DNA of 64,000 bases from Rhodomicrobium sp. Az07. Its GTDB lineage: Bacteria; Pseudomonadota; Alphaproteobacteria; Rhizobiales; Rhodomicrobiaceae. The stretch's first letter is position 1. Each line of letters begins with the position of its first letter. The position numbers and the translations under genes are program-made. The notes under the pieces are model-generated. The model did no database searches and had not been told where the DNA came from. It saw only the letters and a program-made list of their open reading frames with translations. Positions 18,220 to 29,781 of the stretch are shown here, one piece after another. The stretch is taken from contig NZ_JAHFZG010000002.1 of the NCBI RefSeq assembly GCF_018619475.1, forward strand, positions 186,001-250,000, read 5' to 3'.

Positions 18220-18909
18220 ATGCTCAACGCTTCGGAAAGCGAAATTTTGGTAGCCAACTGGCAAGGGCCACATAGTTGGCCCGGATTTGAAATAGATAAC
18301 AATCTACCGCCTCTACCCGACATATGTGGAGTTTACCTACAGACATTCGAATATAATGGCGGCTATATAATTTACTGTGCCGGTCACGCAAAGAACGTCA
18401 AACTTCGGTTTGCCACGCACGAAAGAAAGCGACGCGTCGGGGATGAGATAAACGTCTTTGACGTCGATAAAATAAAGGAGGGTATCCGCTCCCGCGTCTG
18501 GAATGGTTATTCAGACTGGTGGAAAACAAACGCCAGCGCGGTCGCACTGGCTGAACGTCAACGTGCCATCGGCTATTCATTCGATTGGGGAAACGAGATT
18601 CCGTCCTATCAAACAAGAAAAGCAATCGCCTTTGCAGAGCACTGGCGAATGGTATCGATAGCGTCGAGCGCGCAATGCCGCGCGATGCGCCTTTTCATCG
18701 CTGAGTTCGGTCCAGGGGACCGCCTGCGTAAGCGGCTAGAGGCGGGCGTTATGAACGCTCTCTATTCAGCTTCACCGCCATTCTGCGACATTCCAGATAG
18801 GGGAATGGCCTTGTCGCGCATCGATTCCAAAAGGGGCGAAAAGGCGGTTGTGGTCGACAACCGATCAACGGCGAATATTCATGCCCTGCCGATACGCCTC
18901 GTGATCTAG
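18220..18909 (+). CDS. Orphan GIY-YIG-like nuclease-fold protein
   Basis: The 229-residue protein has a GIY-YIG-like core: GVY at 37-39, a second strand GYIIYCAG at 48-55, and H67 just after. A late helix R-x-x-x-E (RLRKRLEAGVM, E174) could supply the metal-binding glutamate. The C-terminal block CDIPDRGM (189-196) precedes a short HALP motif. Base composition is visibly more AT-rich than neighbouring genes and codon use differs, suggesting acquisition by transfer. It stands alone between the zinc-ribbon-like gene and ettA, with no partner methylase or transposase. Nuclease activity is inference from the fold, and the fold call itself is by eye. Confidence 0.5.
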   Translation: MLNASESEILVANWQGPHSWPGFEIDNNLPPLPDICGVYLQTFEYNGGYIIYCAGHAKNVKLRFATHERKRRVGDEINVFDVDKIKEGIRSRVWNGYSDWWKTNASAVALAERQRAIGYSFDWGNEIPSYQTRKAIAFAEHWRMVSIASSAQCRAMRLFIAEFGPGDRLRKRLEAGVMNALYSASPPFCDIPDRGMALSRIDSKRGEKAVVVDNRSTANIHALPIRLVI

Positions 18910-19029
18910 CCGTTGCGGTGGGAGCGTCGTCTGGCAAGCGCCCCAACCCCGAGGCTGACAAGCACGCGCAACCGCGCTACATAAGGAGCAAGATTCCCCA
19001 TTCATCGACGCACACAAGAAGAGAAGCCC

Positions 19030-20688
<1,659 letters not shown>

Positions 20689-20699
20689 GCAGGCATCAA

Positions 20700-20732
20700 A
20701 ACTCCAGCAGTCGCTCAGGGACTGCTGGAGTT
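20700..20732. other. Perfect 13-bp inverted repeat after ettA
   Basis: Arms AACTCCAGCAGTC and GACTGCTGGAGTT enclose a 7-base loop, 11 bases after the ettA stop. No T-run follows, so it may stabilise or end the ettA transcript by another route. It could also mark the edge of the decayed segment that follows. Confidence 0.6.
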
Positions 20733-20785
20733 CACGTATCACTCTATGCTCCCTGTGGGTCCAGAAAGCTTTTGCTGGTTGATGA

Positions 20786-21012
20786 CAGCGCGGCCCCAAG
20801 GCAGGCAACGGCTCGCAGGCGAGATGGGCCGCATCGCGTGATCAGGTGATCGAACGTGTCGCCTATACTTGGTTTAACCGCTTCACCGCGCTGCGTTTCA
20901 TGAACGCCGATGGCTACATCGGCGAGCGGCCCCGATGCAAAACAGCGGATTATGCTCGCGACAATGTGCGATTGCACGCAAAGTGTGCAGCGCAAAATAT
21001 GCTGGCCAATTA
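20786..21012 (+). pseudogene. Remnant resembling BREX PglX (BrxX) DNA methyltransferase N-terminal region
   Basis: An open frame between stops at 20783 and 21010 has no start codon at its head. It contains QVIERVAYTWFNRFTALRFM (20843-20902) followed by NADGY. As recalled from the family, BREX-1 PglX proteins carry a near-identical stretch (ERVAYTWFNR..ALRFM..NGY) at about residue 60-90. The similarity ends at about 20920, after which the frame is non-family sequence leading into the gltA leader. PglX is a roughly 1,200-residue adenine methyltransferase, so this is a tiny decayed scrap. No other BREX gene is present. Confidence 0.55.
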
Positions 21013-21084
21013 GGCGATGGCATGTCAACCTCAAGACATCCTACGCGCCTCCCGCGCGCGGCATAACGTCACCAGGAGGCGAGC

Positions 21085-22419
<1,335 letters not shown>

Positions 22420-22439
22420 TTGGAGAGGTGCGTCTCTTG

Positions 22440-22507
22440 TGGTCCGATTCCGACATTTGCTCCTTTGCATCGCGCCCGGCGAGCAAATGGCGGAATCGCA
22501 AGGACCA
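22440..22507. repeat. Long imperfect inverted repeat downstream of gltA
   Basis: Three paired blocks are nested: TGGTCC/GGACCA, GATTCCG/CGGAATC and CATTTGCTC/GAGCAAATG, around an 18-base GC-rich loop. Together they give about 22 bp of stem with small internal loops. There is no T-run at either side. It starts 20 bases after the gltA stop and may be a 3'-end structure or a small mobile palindromic element. Confidence 0.6.
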
Positions 22508-22667
22508 CCAGCGAACATTCGATTCGAGTGGAGCTTTTAACTTTGACATTTGAGCGAAACCTCGCAGCAACCGGGACTCGCGGCGGCGCGTTTTTCAGCA
22601 AGGCGGCGGCATGGCGCGGCTGAAGCGTGCCGCGGCTGGTTTGAGCATTTTTCGCGGTCTTCGGAAA

Positions 22668-22742
22668 TGGTGGGCACGACAGGGATCGAACCTGTGACCC
22701 TTCGCGTGTGAAGCGAATGCTCTACCGCTGAGCTACGTGCCC
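22668..22742 (-). tRNA. tRNA-Val(CAC)
   Basis: A 75-nt cloverleaf with encoded CCA. The acceptor is GGGCACG/CGTGCCC, the anticodon stem TTCGC/GCGAA encloses TTCACAC, giving anticodon CAC (reads GUG), and the T-arm CAGGTTCGATCCCTG is intact. No integrase or attachment-site duplication was seen nearby. Confidence 0.95.
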
Positions 22743-23103
22743 GCGCCGCCATAAGCGAGCGAGCCACCTTTATTACCGTTGCGGGCCGCGCAATCAAGAG
22801 GGTTCGGCGCGCTTTTCCGGTTTTTCCTGTTCGACGGATCCCCGACCGACGCTTTCTGTCAGGCGTGGAGGGCGATTTTGCCCAAATCGCTTTCAAAATG
22901 GCATCTCGTTCTCGACGAACCCATATCGACAATATTATTTTATCATTCGCCGCGAAAGCGGCCTTCCTGCGCACTTATTTTCCAGAAAGCGCGCGTTTTT
23001 TCTTGAGAAGTTTCCAAAGATCGCCAAACTCTGGCCCAAGGCGAGCGAGGTCCGCGAGCCGCGCGGCGGGCTGCGCCGCGCACTTTGTTATTTCGGGGAA
23101 CAG
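22743..23103. other. Gene-free stretch upstream of the sulfur gene block
   Basis: These 361 bases must contain the promoters of tRNA-Val (minus) and of the DUF2849-cysI unit (plus). A small hairpin GCGATTT/AAATCGC lies at 22872-22890, followed by TTTC. An AT-rich patch lies at 22930-22950. No coding frame was recognised. Confidence 0.45.
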
Positions 23104-23454
23104 ATGGCACATCCTCATCAGCAGAAGCTCAGGATCAACGGGCCGGTGGTGATCACCGCGAACCGCCTTGCCGATGGCGTTGTAATCCACCGCACAGGCG
23201 AAGGCCGTTGGTCGGAAAGCCTCGACGACGCACAGGTTGTGCGGGCTGCGGACGAAGCCCTCGCCGCGCTGAAGGCCGCCCAGGCGGATGGCCTTATCGC
23301 GGTCGGCCCCTATGTCGCGCCCGTCGAAGCGGCTGCTTCCGCCAGGCCCGGCAATCTCCGCGAGAAAATTCGCAGCGACGGCCCCACATTCCCGCTTCCC
23401 TCCGATGCACCCGCTGCCTACCTTCCAAAGGAAGCCGGCAAGGTCGCAGCCTGA
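23104..23454 (+). CDS. DUF2849 domain protein of the sulfite reductase operon
   Basis: The 116-residue protein carries KLRINGPVVITANRLADGVVIHRT and a later VGPYVAPVEA, characteristic of DUF2849 proteins. These are found almost only beside alphaproteobacterial sulfite/nitrite reductase genes. The molecular role is unknown; a small accessory factor for siroheme enzyme function is a reasonable guess from context. It lies 21 bases upstream of the reductase. It has no signal peptide, and the C-terminus is Pro/Ala-rich. Confidence 0.82.
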   Translation: MAHPHQQKLRINGPVVITANRLADGVVIHRTGEGRWSESLDDAQVVRAADEALAALKAAQADGLIAVGPYVAPVEAAASARPGNLREKIRSDGPTFPLPSDAPAAYLPKEAGKVAA

Positions 23455-23475
23455 AAACCCGGAGACCATTCCGCG

Positions 23476-25134
23476 ATGTATGTTTATGACGAATTCGACC
23501 GCACGTTCATCGCGGAGCGGGCCGAGCAGTTCCGCGATCAGGTGGCGCGCCGCCTCTCTGGGGAATTGACCGAAGACGAGTTCAAGCCGCTTCGGCTGAT
23601 GAACGGCGTCTATCTCCAGCTTCACGCGTACATGCTGCGCGTCGCCATCCCTTACGGCACGCTGTCCTCGACCCAGCTTCGCAAGATCGCCGAGGTCGGC
23701 CGCGTCTACGACAAGGGCTACGGTCACTTCACGACGCGCCAGAACATCCAGTTCAACTGGATCAAGCTTTCCGACATGCCGGACGTGCTCGAAAGCCTCG
23801 CCGAAGCGGGGTTGCACGCCATCCAGACGTCGGGCAATTGCATTCGCAACATCACGACCGACCAATGGGCGGGCGTCGCGCCGGACGAAATCGAAGACCC
23901 GCGCTTCTGGGCAGAGGTGCTGCGGCAATGGTCCTCGCTGCACCCCGAATTCACGTTCCTGCCGCGCAAGTTCAAGATCGCGATTGCGGCCACCCCACAC
24001 GACCGCGCGGCGATCAAGGTGCACGATATCGGCCTGCGCCTCGTCCGCAACGACGCTGGCGAAGTCGGCTTCGAAGTGCTGGTCGGCGGCGGTCTCGGCC
24101 GCTCGCCCTTCCTCGGCAAGTTTCTGCGCGACTTCGTGCCGAGGGAGCACCTCATCAGCTATCTTGAGGCGATCCTTCGCACCTACAATGCGCACGGCCG
24201 CCGCGACAACATCTACAAGGCGCGCATCAAGATCCTCGTCCATGAGATCGGCGTCGAGAAGCTGAAGGCCGATGTCGAAAAGGAATGGGAGCGCATCCGC
24301 GACGGCTATCTGAAGCTCGACGATGCGTTCCTCGCCGACATCAGGTCGCGCTTCGTCTATCCGGAATACGAGCCGCTCGAAGACGCGCCCGAAGAACTGA
24401 AGCGGGCGCTCGCCGCCGACGCCCGCTTTGCGACATGGCACGCAAACTCCGTCGCCCGCCACCGGGAGCCGGGATACGGCATCGTCACCGTGTCGCTGAA
24501 GCCCATCGGCAAGCCGCCGGGAGACGCGACCTCGGGCCAACTCGACGCGCTCGCCGACCTCGCCGACACCTATAGCGCGGGCGAGATCCGCGTCGGCCAC
24601 GAGCAGAACCTTGCGCTGCCGCATGTCCGCCAGAAAGACCTCTACGCGCTCTGGCGGAAGCTCGACGCGGCGGGTCTCGCGACGCCGAACGTGAACCTTA
24701 TCTCGGACATGATCACCTGCCCCGGCCTCGACTATTGCAGCCTTGCGAACGCGCGCTCGATCCCGATCGCGACCGCCATCGCCGAGCGGTTCGCCGACCT
24801 CGACAAGGCGCGCTCGGTCGGCCGCCTGCATGTGAACATTTCGGGCTGCATCAACGCCTGCGGCCATCACCATGTCGGCCATATCGGCATTCTCGGCGTG
24901 GAAAAGAACGACCGCGAATTCTACCAGATCACGCTTGGCGGCAAGGCGGACGAGGACGCCCGCTTCGGCGATCTGCTCGGCCCGGCCATTCCCTATGACG
25001 AGGTGACGGACACCATCGAGCGCATCGTGAACCGCTACCTCGACCTTCGGCAGAGCGAGAGCGAACTTTTCATCGACACGGTGAAACGGCTTGGCGTCGA
25101 GCCATTCAAGGAAGCGCTTCATGCCGTACATTAA
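23476..25134 (+). CDS. cysI: Siroheme nitrite/sulfite reductase, assimilatory sulfite reductase hemoprotein
   Basis: The 552-residue protein has the two ferredoxin-like half-repeats of the NirA/CysI family. Cysteines for the siroheme-4Fe4S centre are C415, C421, C458 and C462 (TCPGLDYC and GCINACGHHH), a CX5C-CX3C pattern. The N-terminal parachute region contains YGHFTTRQNIQFNW. It reduces sulfite to sulfide (or nitrite to ammonia); neighbours DUF2849, DUF934 and the sulfate transporter favour sulfite. The stop overlaps the start of the DUF934 gene by 14 bases. cysH and cysJ/cysG partners are not in the window. Confidence 0.92.
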   Translation: MYVYDEFDRTFIAERAEQFRDQVARRLSGELTEDEFKPLRLMNGVYLQLHAYMLRVAIPYGTLSSTQLRKIAEVGRVYDKGYGHFTTRQNIQFNWIKLSDMPDVLESLAEAGLHAIQTSGNCIRNITTDQWAGVAPDEIEDPRFWAEVLRQWSSLHPEFTFLPRKFKIAIAATPHDRAAIKVHDIGLRLVRNDAGEVGFEVLVGGGLGRSPFLGKFLRDFVPREHLISYLEAILRTYNAHGRRDNIYKARIKILVHEIGVEKLKADVEKEWERIRDGYLKLDDAFLADIRSRFVYPEYEPLEDAPEELKRALAADARFATWHANSVARHREPGYGIVTVSLKPIGKPPGDATSGQLDALADLADTYSAGEIRVGHEQNLALPHVRQKDLYALWRKLDAAGLATPNVNLISDMITCPGLDYCSLANARSIPIATAIAERFADLDKARSVGRLHVNISGCINACGHHHVGHIGILGVEKNDREFYQITLGGKADEDARFGDLLGPAIPYDEVTDTIERIVNRYLDLRQSESELFIDTVKRLGVEPFKEALHAVH

Positions 25135-25651
25135 GAAAGGCGAGGTCGCGGACGATCCTTATGTCCGCCTCGGCGGCGACGAGCCGGTCCCGACGGACGT
25201 ACCCGCTATCGTTTCGCTCGAATGGCTGCTCGCGCAAGCGCCGCAATCGCTTGACAGCCGCAACGTGCCGCTCGGCGTGGCGCTGCCGAACGACAAGGCG
25301 GAGAGTCTGCTTGAACCGTATCTGCCGCGCCTCTCGCTTGTGGCACTCGACTTCCCCATTTACCGCGACGGCCGCGCCTTCACGCAAGCGCGGAGGCTGC
25401 GCGAGGCCTACGGCTTCACGGGCGAAATCCGCGCCTCGGGCGATGTGTTGCGCGATCAGTTCCTTTTCATGGTGCGTTCCGGCTTCGACGCGTTCGAAGT
25501 CAGGAAAGATCACGATGCAAAGGCCTTTGCGAAGGCGCTTCGGGAGTTTTCGGGCTTCTACCAGCCTTCCCTTGCACGCGATGGCGGGTTCCGGTTCCGC
25601 TTCTCCCCGCCGTTCTCTACGGCGAGCAAAGAAGGCGAAAGCGATGGGTGA
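25121..25651 (+). CDS. DUF934 protein, sulfite reductase accessory
   Basis: The 176-residue DUF934 family protein carries [37 protein letters not shown] and [17 protein letters not shown]. It occurs consistently next to cysI in proteobacteria; its biochemical role is not established, and an electron-transfer or assembly role is inferred from linkage. The start at 25121 lies inside the end of cysI (14-base overlap), with GGAAG upstream, supporting coupled translation. Confidence 0.86.
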   Translation: MPYIKKGEVADDPYVRLGGDEPVPTDVPAIVSLEWLLAQAPQSLDSRNVPLGVALPNDKAESLLEPYLPRLSLVALDFPIYRDGRAFTQARRLREAYGFTGEIRASGDVLRDQFLFMVRSGFDAFEVRKDHDAKAFAKALREFSGFYQPSLARDGGFRFRFSPPFSTASKEGESDG

Positions 25652-25830
25652 GACAGCTTGCTTTTGCCTCAGGCCCTTCATGGAGAAGAAGGGCGTCTGC
25701 CCGCTTCGCGGTCCCTTATGTGGATGCCCCTGCTGAGGCGCAAATGCGCGCAGTCAGGGGCGAAGACCAGTGTAAGCTGGCACCGTCGCAGACCCATTTG
25801 CATTCAAAAGAAGAACCTTTGGAGATTTTC

Positions 25831-26820
25831 ATGCTCAGACGCACAGTGCTGGCACTGGCGGCGGCTACTCTGATCGGCGCCCCCGCCTACGCTCTCGATT
25901 CATTGCTCAATGTTTCCTACGATCCGACGCGCGAGTTCTACTCCGAGTTCAACAAGGCCTTCGTCGCGAAATGGAAGGCGGAGAAGGGCGAGACGCTCAA
26001 CATCAGGGCGAGCCATGGCGGTTCCGGCAAGCAGGCCCGCGCCGTGATCGACGGCATCGCGGCCGACGTCGTGACGCTCGCGCTCGCCTACGACATCGAC
26101 GCCATCGCCGAGAAGGGCCTTCTCGACAAGGACTGGCAGAAAAAATTCCCGGACAATTCCGCGCCTTACACATCGACGATCGTCTTCCTCGTCCGCAAGG
26201 GCAACCCGAAGGGCATCAAGGACTGGGACGACCTCGCCAAGCCCGGCGTGTCGATCATCACCCCGAACCCGAAGACCTCCGGCGGCGCGCGCTGGAACTA
26301 CCTCGCTGCATGGGGTTACGCACTGAAGAAATACGGCTCCGAAGACAAGGCGAAGGAATTCGTCACGAAGATCTTCAGGCAGGTGCCGGTGCTCGACACG
26401 GGCGCGCGCGGTTCGACGGTGACCTTCGTTCAGCGCAATCTTGGCGACGTGCTCCTCGCCTGGGAGAACGAGGCGTATCTTTCGGTGAAGGAGTTCGGCG
26501 ACGACAAGTTCGAAATCGTGACGCCGTCCGTCTCGATCCTCGCGGAACCGCCCGTCGCCATCGTGGATTCAGTCGTCGACAGGCGCGGATCGCGTGCAGC
26601 CGCCGAAGCCTATCTGAAGGCGCTCTACACTCCGGAAAACCAGGAACTCGCCGCGAAGAATTTCTATCGCCCGCGCTCCAAGGAAGTCGCCGACAAATAT
26701 GCGGACAAGTTCTCGACGGTGGCGCTCTTCACCGTCGATGACGTGTTCGGCGGCTGGCAGAAAGCCCAGAAGGAACATTTTGGCGATGGAGGCGTCTTCG
26801 ATCAGATTTACGGCAGGTAA
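25831..26820 (+). CDS. sbp: Sulfate ABC transporter periplasmic binding protein
   Basis: The 329-residue protein has a signal peptide ([19 protein letters not shown], cleavage near residue 21) and then [16 protein letters not shown], a hallmark of Sbp/CysP. The sulfate-binding region [15 protein letters not shown] and the motif [20 protein letters not shown] are also present. It captures sulfate in the periplasm for CysTWA. ATG at 25831 follows TGGAGA; the frame extends upstream to 25648 without family resemblance. It is 68 bases upstream of cysT. Confidence 0.95.
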   Translation: MLRRTVLALAAATLIGAPAYALDSLLNVSYDPTREFYSEFNKAFVAKWKAEKGETLNIRASHGGSGKQARAVIDGIAADVVTLALAYDIDAIAEKGLLDKDWQKKFPDNSAPYTSTIVFLVRKGNPKGIKDWDDLAKPGVSIITPNPKTSGGARWNYLAAWGYALKKYGSEDKAKEFVTKIFRQVPVLDTGARGSTVTFVQRNLGDVLLAWENEAYLSVKEFGDDKFEIVTPSVSILAEPPVAIVDSVVDRRGSRAAAEAYLKALYTPENQELAAKNFYRPRSKEVADKYADKFSTVALFTVDDVFGGWQKAQKEHFGDGGVFDQIYGR

Positions 26821-26887
26821 AAGCGGGAGGCGAGGACTTCACCTCGGGCTATAATCCAAATCATCGTAACGAAGAGAGTGACCTGCC

Positions 26888-27730
26888 TTGGCCTCCTTAT
26901 CGAACACATTGCGCTTTCGGGAACCGAGCGTCATCCCCGGCTTCGGGCTGACGTTCGGCCTGACCCTCACCTGGCTTTCTGTGATCGTGCTGATCCCGCT
27001 CGCGGCCTTGATCCTCTATGCGTCGCGTGTGGGCTTCGACCAGTTCATCGCCATCCTCACGGCCACGCGCACGCTGAACGCGCTCAAGCTTTCGTTCGGC
27101 ATCGCCTTCGCGGCGGCAATCTTCAACGTGATCTTCGGCCTGATCGTCGCGTGGGCGTTGACCCGCTATGAGTTTCCCGGCCGGCGCATCGCCGACGCCA
27201 TCGTGGACATCCCCTTTGCCTTGCCCACCGCCGTCGCCGGCATCGCGCTCGCCACGCTCTATTCCCCGCAAGGCTGGATCGGCCAGTTTCTCGCGCCGCT
27301 CGGCATCCAGGTCACGTTCACGCCGCTCGGCATTCTGGTGGCGTTGATCTTCGTCGGCATTCCCTTCGTGGTGCGAACGGTTCAGCCCGTGCTGAAGGAT
27401 CTCGACCCTGAGCTTGAGTTCGCCGCCGCGACCCTCGGGGCGACCCGCTGGCAGGTGATACGGAAGGTTATTGCGCCGACGCTGCTGCCCGCGATTCTGA
27501 CCGGCTTCGCCCTCGCCTTCGCCCGCGCGGTCGGCGAATACGGCTCGGTCATCTTCATCGCGGGCAATTTGCCGAACATCTCGGAAATCGCGCCGCTCCT
27601 CATCGTCATTCGCCTTGAGGAATTCCGCTATGCCGATGCAACCGCGATCGCGGTCATCATGCTGTTCGTGGCCTTCATCATGCTGCTCATAATCAATCGG
27701 CTTCAGCGCTGGACGGAGGCGAGGGGCTAG
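26888..27730 (+). CDS. cysT: Sulfate ABC transporter permease CysT
   Basis: The 280-residue protein has six membrane helices and the permease EAA loop [27 protein letters not shown] (about 177-203). The first helix starts near residue 23. The start is TTG at 26888, with GAGAG about 11 bases upstream; no better in-frame start precedes it. CysT and CysW form the transmembrane pore of the sulfate/thiosulfate importer. The stop is 1 base from the cysW start. Confidence 0.92.
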   Translation: MASLSNTLRFREPSVIPGFGLTFGLTLTWLSVIVLIPLAALILYASRVGFDQFIAILTATRTLNALKLSFGIAFAAAIFNVIFGLIVAWALTRYEFPGRRIADAIVDIPFALPTAVAGIALATLYSPQGWIGQFLAPLGIQVTFTPLGILVALIFVGIPFVVRTVQPVLKDLDPELEFAAATLGATRWQVIRKVIAPTLLPAILTGFALAFARAVGEYGSVIFIAGNLPNISEIAPLLIVIRLEEFRYADATAIAVIMLFVAFIMLLIINRLQRWTEARG

Positions 27731-27731
27731 G

Positions 27732-28658
27732 ATGGTACTCGTTGATGCGATTACAGACCGACAAACCGGTTTCGGCGGCGCGGAGGAAAGCTCCGGTCCG
27801 GCGCGGCGAAGCGATTTCGCCGCGCCCGCACCGAAAGGCGCTTCGGCGAACACCGAGACGCCGCTGATCCGCGTTCTTCTCGTCCTCGTGGCGCTGGGTT
27901 TCCTCACGCTGTTCATCGTCATACCGCTGGTCGCGGTGTTCGTGCAGGCTTTTTCGAAGGGTTGGGCCGCCTATTTCTCGGCGCTCACCGACCCCGACGC
28001 CATCTCCGCAATACGCCTTACCATCATCGTGGCGGCCTGTTCCGTCGCGGTGAACCTCTTCTTCGGCATCATAGCGGCATGGACGATCACGAAATACCGC
28101 TTCCCCGGCAAAACCCTTCTCGTGACGCTGATCGACCTGCCCTTTTCGATCTCGCCCGTGGTTTCCGGCCTCGTTTTCGTGCTGCTGTTCGGCTTGCAGG
28201 GCTTTTTCGGCCACTGGCTTCAGGCGCACGATATCAAGATCCTGTTCGCTTTCCCGGCGATCCTGCTCGCGACGATCTTCGTGACCTTCCCCTTCGTCGC
28301 GCGCGAACTCATCCCGCTGATGCAGGAACAAGGCACGAGCGAGGAGGAAGCCGCGCTGTCGCTCGGCGCTTCGGGGTTCACAACCTTCCTCAGGGTGACG
28401 CTGCCGAACATCAAGTGGGGGCTGCTTTACGGCGTGCTGCTTTGCAACGCGCGAGCCATGGGCGAATTCGGCGCGGTGTCGGTCGTCTCGGGCCATATTC
28501 GCGGCGAGACCAATACCATGCCGCTGCACATCGAAATCCTGTATAATGAATACCAGCTCACGGCGGCTTTCGCGGTGGCGTCGTTGCTCGCGCTTCTCGC
28601 GCTTGTCACGCTCGTTCTGAAAGCCGTCCTCGAACGCAAACTGGAGCGCAAGAGATGA
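27732..28658 (+). CDS. cysW: Sulfate ABC transporter permease CysW
   Basis: The 308-residue permease has an extended hydrophilic N-terminus of about 45 residues before the first helix, which is longer than usual. It has the EAA loop [26 protein letters not shown] and the CysW-typical tail [32 protein letters not shown] (no more than 20 residues of it should be taken as a motif). It follows cysT by one base and overlaps cysA by four bases (ATGA). Confidence 0.92.
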   Translation: MVLVDAITDRQTGFGGAEESSGPARRSDFAAPAPKGASANTETPLIRVLLVLVALGFLTLFIVIPLVAVFVQAFSKGWAAYFSALTDPDAISAIRLTIIVAACSVAVNLFFGIIAAWTITKYRFPGKTLLVTLIDLPFSISPVVSGLVFVLLFGLQGFFGHWLQAHDIKILFAFPAILLATIFVTFPFVARELIPLMQEQGTSEEEAALSLGASGFTTFLRVTLPNIKWGLLYGVLLCNARAMGEFGAVSVVSGHIRGETNTMPLHIEILYNEYQLTAAFAVASLLALLALVTLVLKAVLERKLERKR

Positions 28659-29734
28659 AAATCGATGTCCGTAACCTTTCGAAGCGTTTCGGAAGTTTCG
28701 TCGCGCTCAAAAATGTCAATCTCGATATCGCAAGCGGGGAGTTGCTTGCGCTTCTCGGTCCTTCGGGTTCCGGCAAGACCACCCTTCTGCGCATTATCGC
28801 GGGGCTGGACTGGGCGGATACCGGCGATGTGCTGTTCGCTGGCGAAAGCGCGGCAAGGCTCGATGTCAGAAAGCGGCACGTCGGCTTCGTCTTTCAGCAC
28901 TATGCCCTGTTTCGCCACATGACCGTGTTCGAGAACGTGGCTTTCGGCCTTCGCGTCAAGCCGCGACGGGAGCGCAAGCCCGAACACGAAATCGTCAAGA
29001 GGGTCAAGAAGCTCCTCGAATTCGTTCATATCGAAGGGTTTGCCGACCGCTATCCCGATCAGCTCTCGGGCGGTCAGCGCCAGCGTGTCGCGCTCGCGAG
29101 GGCGCTTGCGATCGAACCGAACGTGCTGCTTCTCGACGAGCCTTTCGGCGCGCTCGATGCCAAGGTCAGGAAATCGCTGCGCCGCTGGCTGCGCGACCTG
29201 CATGGCGAACTGAACGTCACATCCGTGCTCGTCACGCACGACCAGGAGGAGGCGCTGGAGGTGGCCGACCGCGTGGTCGTCATGGGCAACGGCAAGATCG
29301 AGCAGGTCGGGTCGCCCGAGGAAATCTACAACGAGCCCGCCAACTCCTTCGTGTTCGACTTCATCGGCGAGTCCGTCAAACTGCCGGTGCGCATCGAAAA
29401 CGGCGGCATCTGGATCGGCTCCCGACGCCTCGCCACGAACGATGAACTTCCGAGCACAGGCCCGGCCCGTCTTTTCGTCCGCCCGCACGATCTCACCTTC
29501 GGCGAAGTCTCCGAGGCACCGCTTCAGGGCTCGGTGCGTTCGGTTCGCCGCATCGGGGCATTGTCCTTCGCGGACGTGCGTCTCGACTGCGGCGGCGGCG
29601 ACGACTTTCTGGTGGAAGCGAGTTTGCCGCCGGAGACGTCGGTCAGCCCCGGCGACCTTGTGGGGCTGACACCACGGCGCTATCGCATCTACGAGGACGG
29701 CGCCGCGGAATCCCTGACCTCGGCCTCGTTGTAG
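28655..29734 (+). CDS. cysA: Sulfate ABC transporter ATP-binding protein CysA
   Basis: The 359-residue importer ATPase has Walker [10 protein letters not shown] (35-43), signature [15 protein letters not shown] (about 136-150) and Walker [14 protein letters not shown]-terminal TOBE-like regulatory region follows residue 240 ([11 protein letters not shown]). It energises sulfate/thiosulfate uptake. The start overlaps cysW (ATGA). It is convergent with the following ABC exporter gene, 47 bases apart. Confidence 0.94.
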   Translation: MKIDVRNLSKRFGSFVALKNVNLDIASGELLALLGPSGSGKTTLLRIIAGLDWADTGDVLFAGESAARLDVRKRHVGFVFQHYALFRHMTVFENVAFGLRVKPRRERKPEHEIVKRVKKLLEFVHIEGFADRYPDQLSGGQRQRVALARALAIEPNVLLLDEPFGALDAKVRKSLRRWLRDLHGELNVTSVLVTHDQEEALEVADRVVVMGNGKIEQVGSPEEIYNEPANSFVFDFIGESVKLPVRIENGGIWIGSRRLATNDELPSTGPARLFVRPHDLTFGEVSEAPLQGSVRSVRRIGALSFADVRLDCGGGDDFLVEASLPPETSVSPGDLVGLTPRRYRIYEDGAAESLTSASL

Positions 29735-29781
29735 CTCTGGACGGCGAGCGGCTCGTTCCCGCCCGCCGATGCCGCCTTTCG

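Noticed and set aside
22668-22742. tRNA-Val as an integration site for a genomic island
   Set aside because: No integrase gene and no repeated tRNA 3' end were found within the window.
22975-25131. A 718-codon minus-strand frame opposite the sulfite reductase gene
   Set aside because: It exactly mirrors the cysI coding frame and has shadow-type composition.
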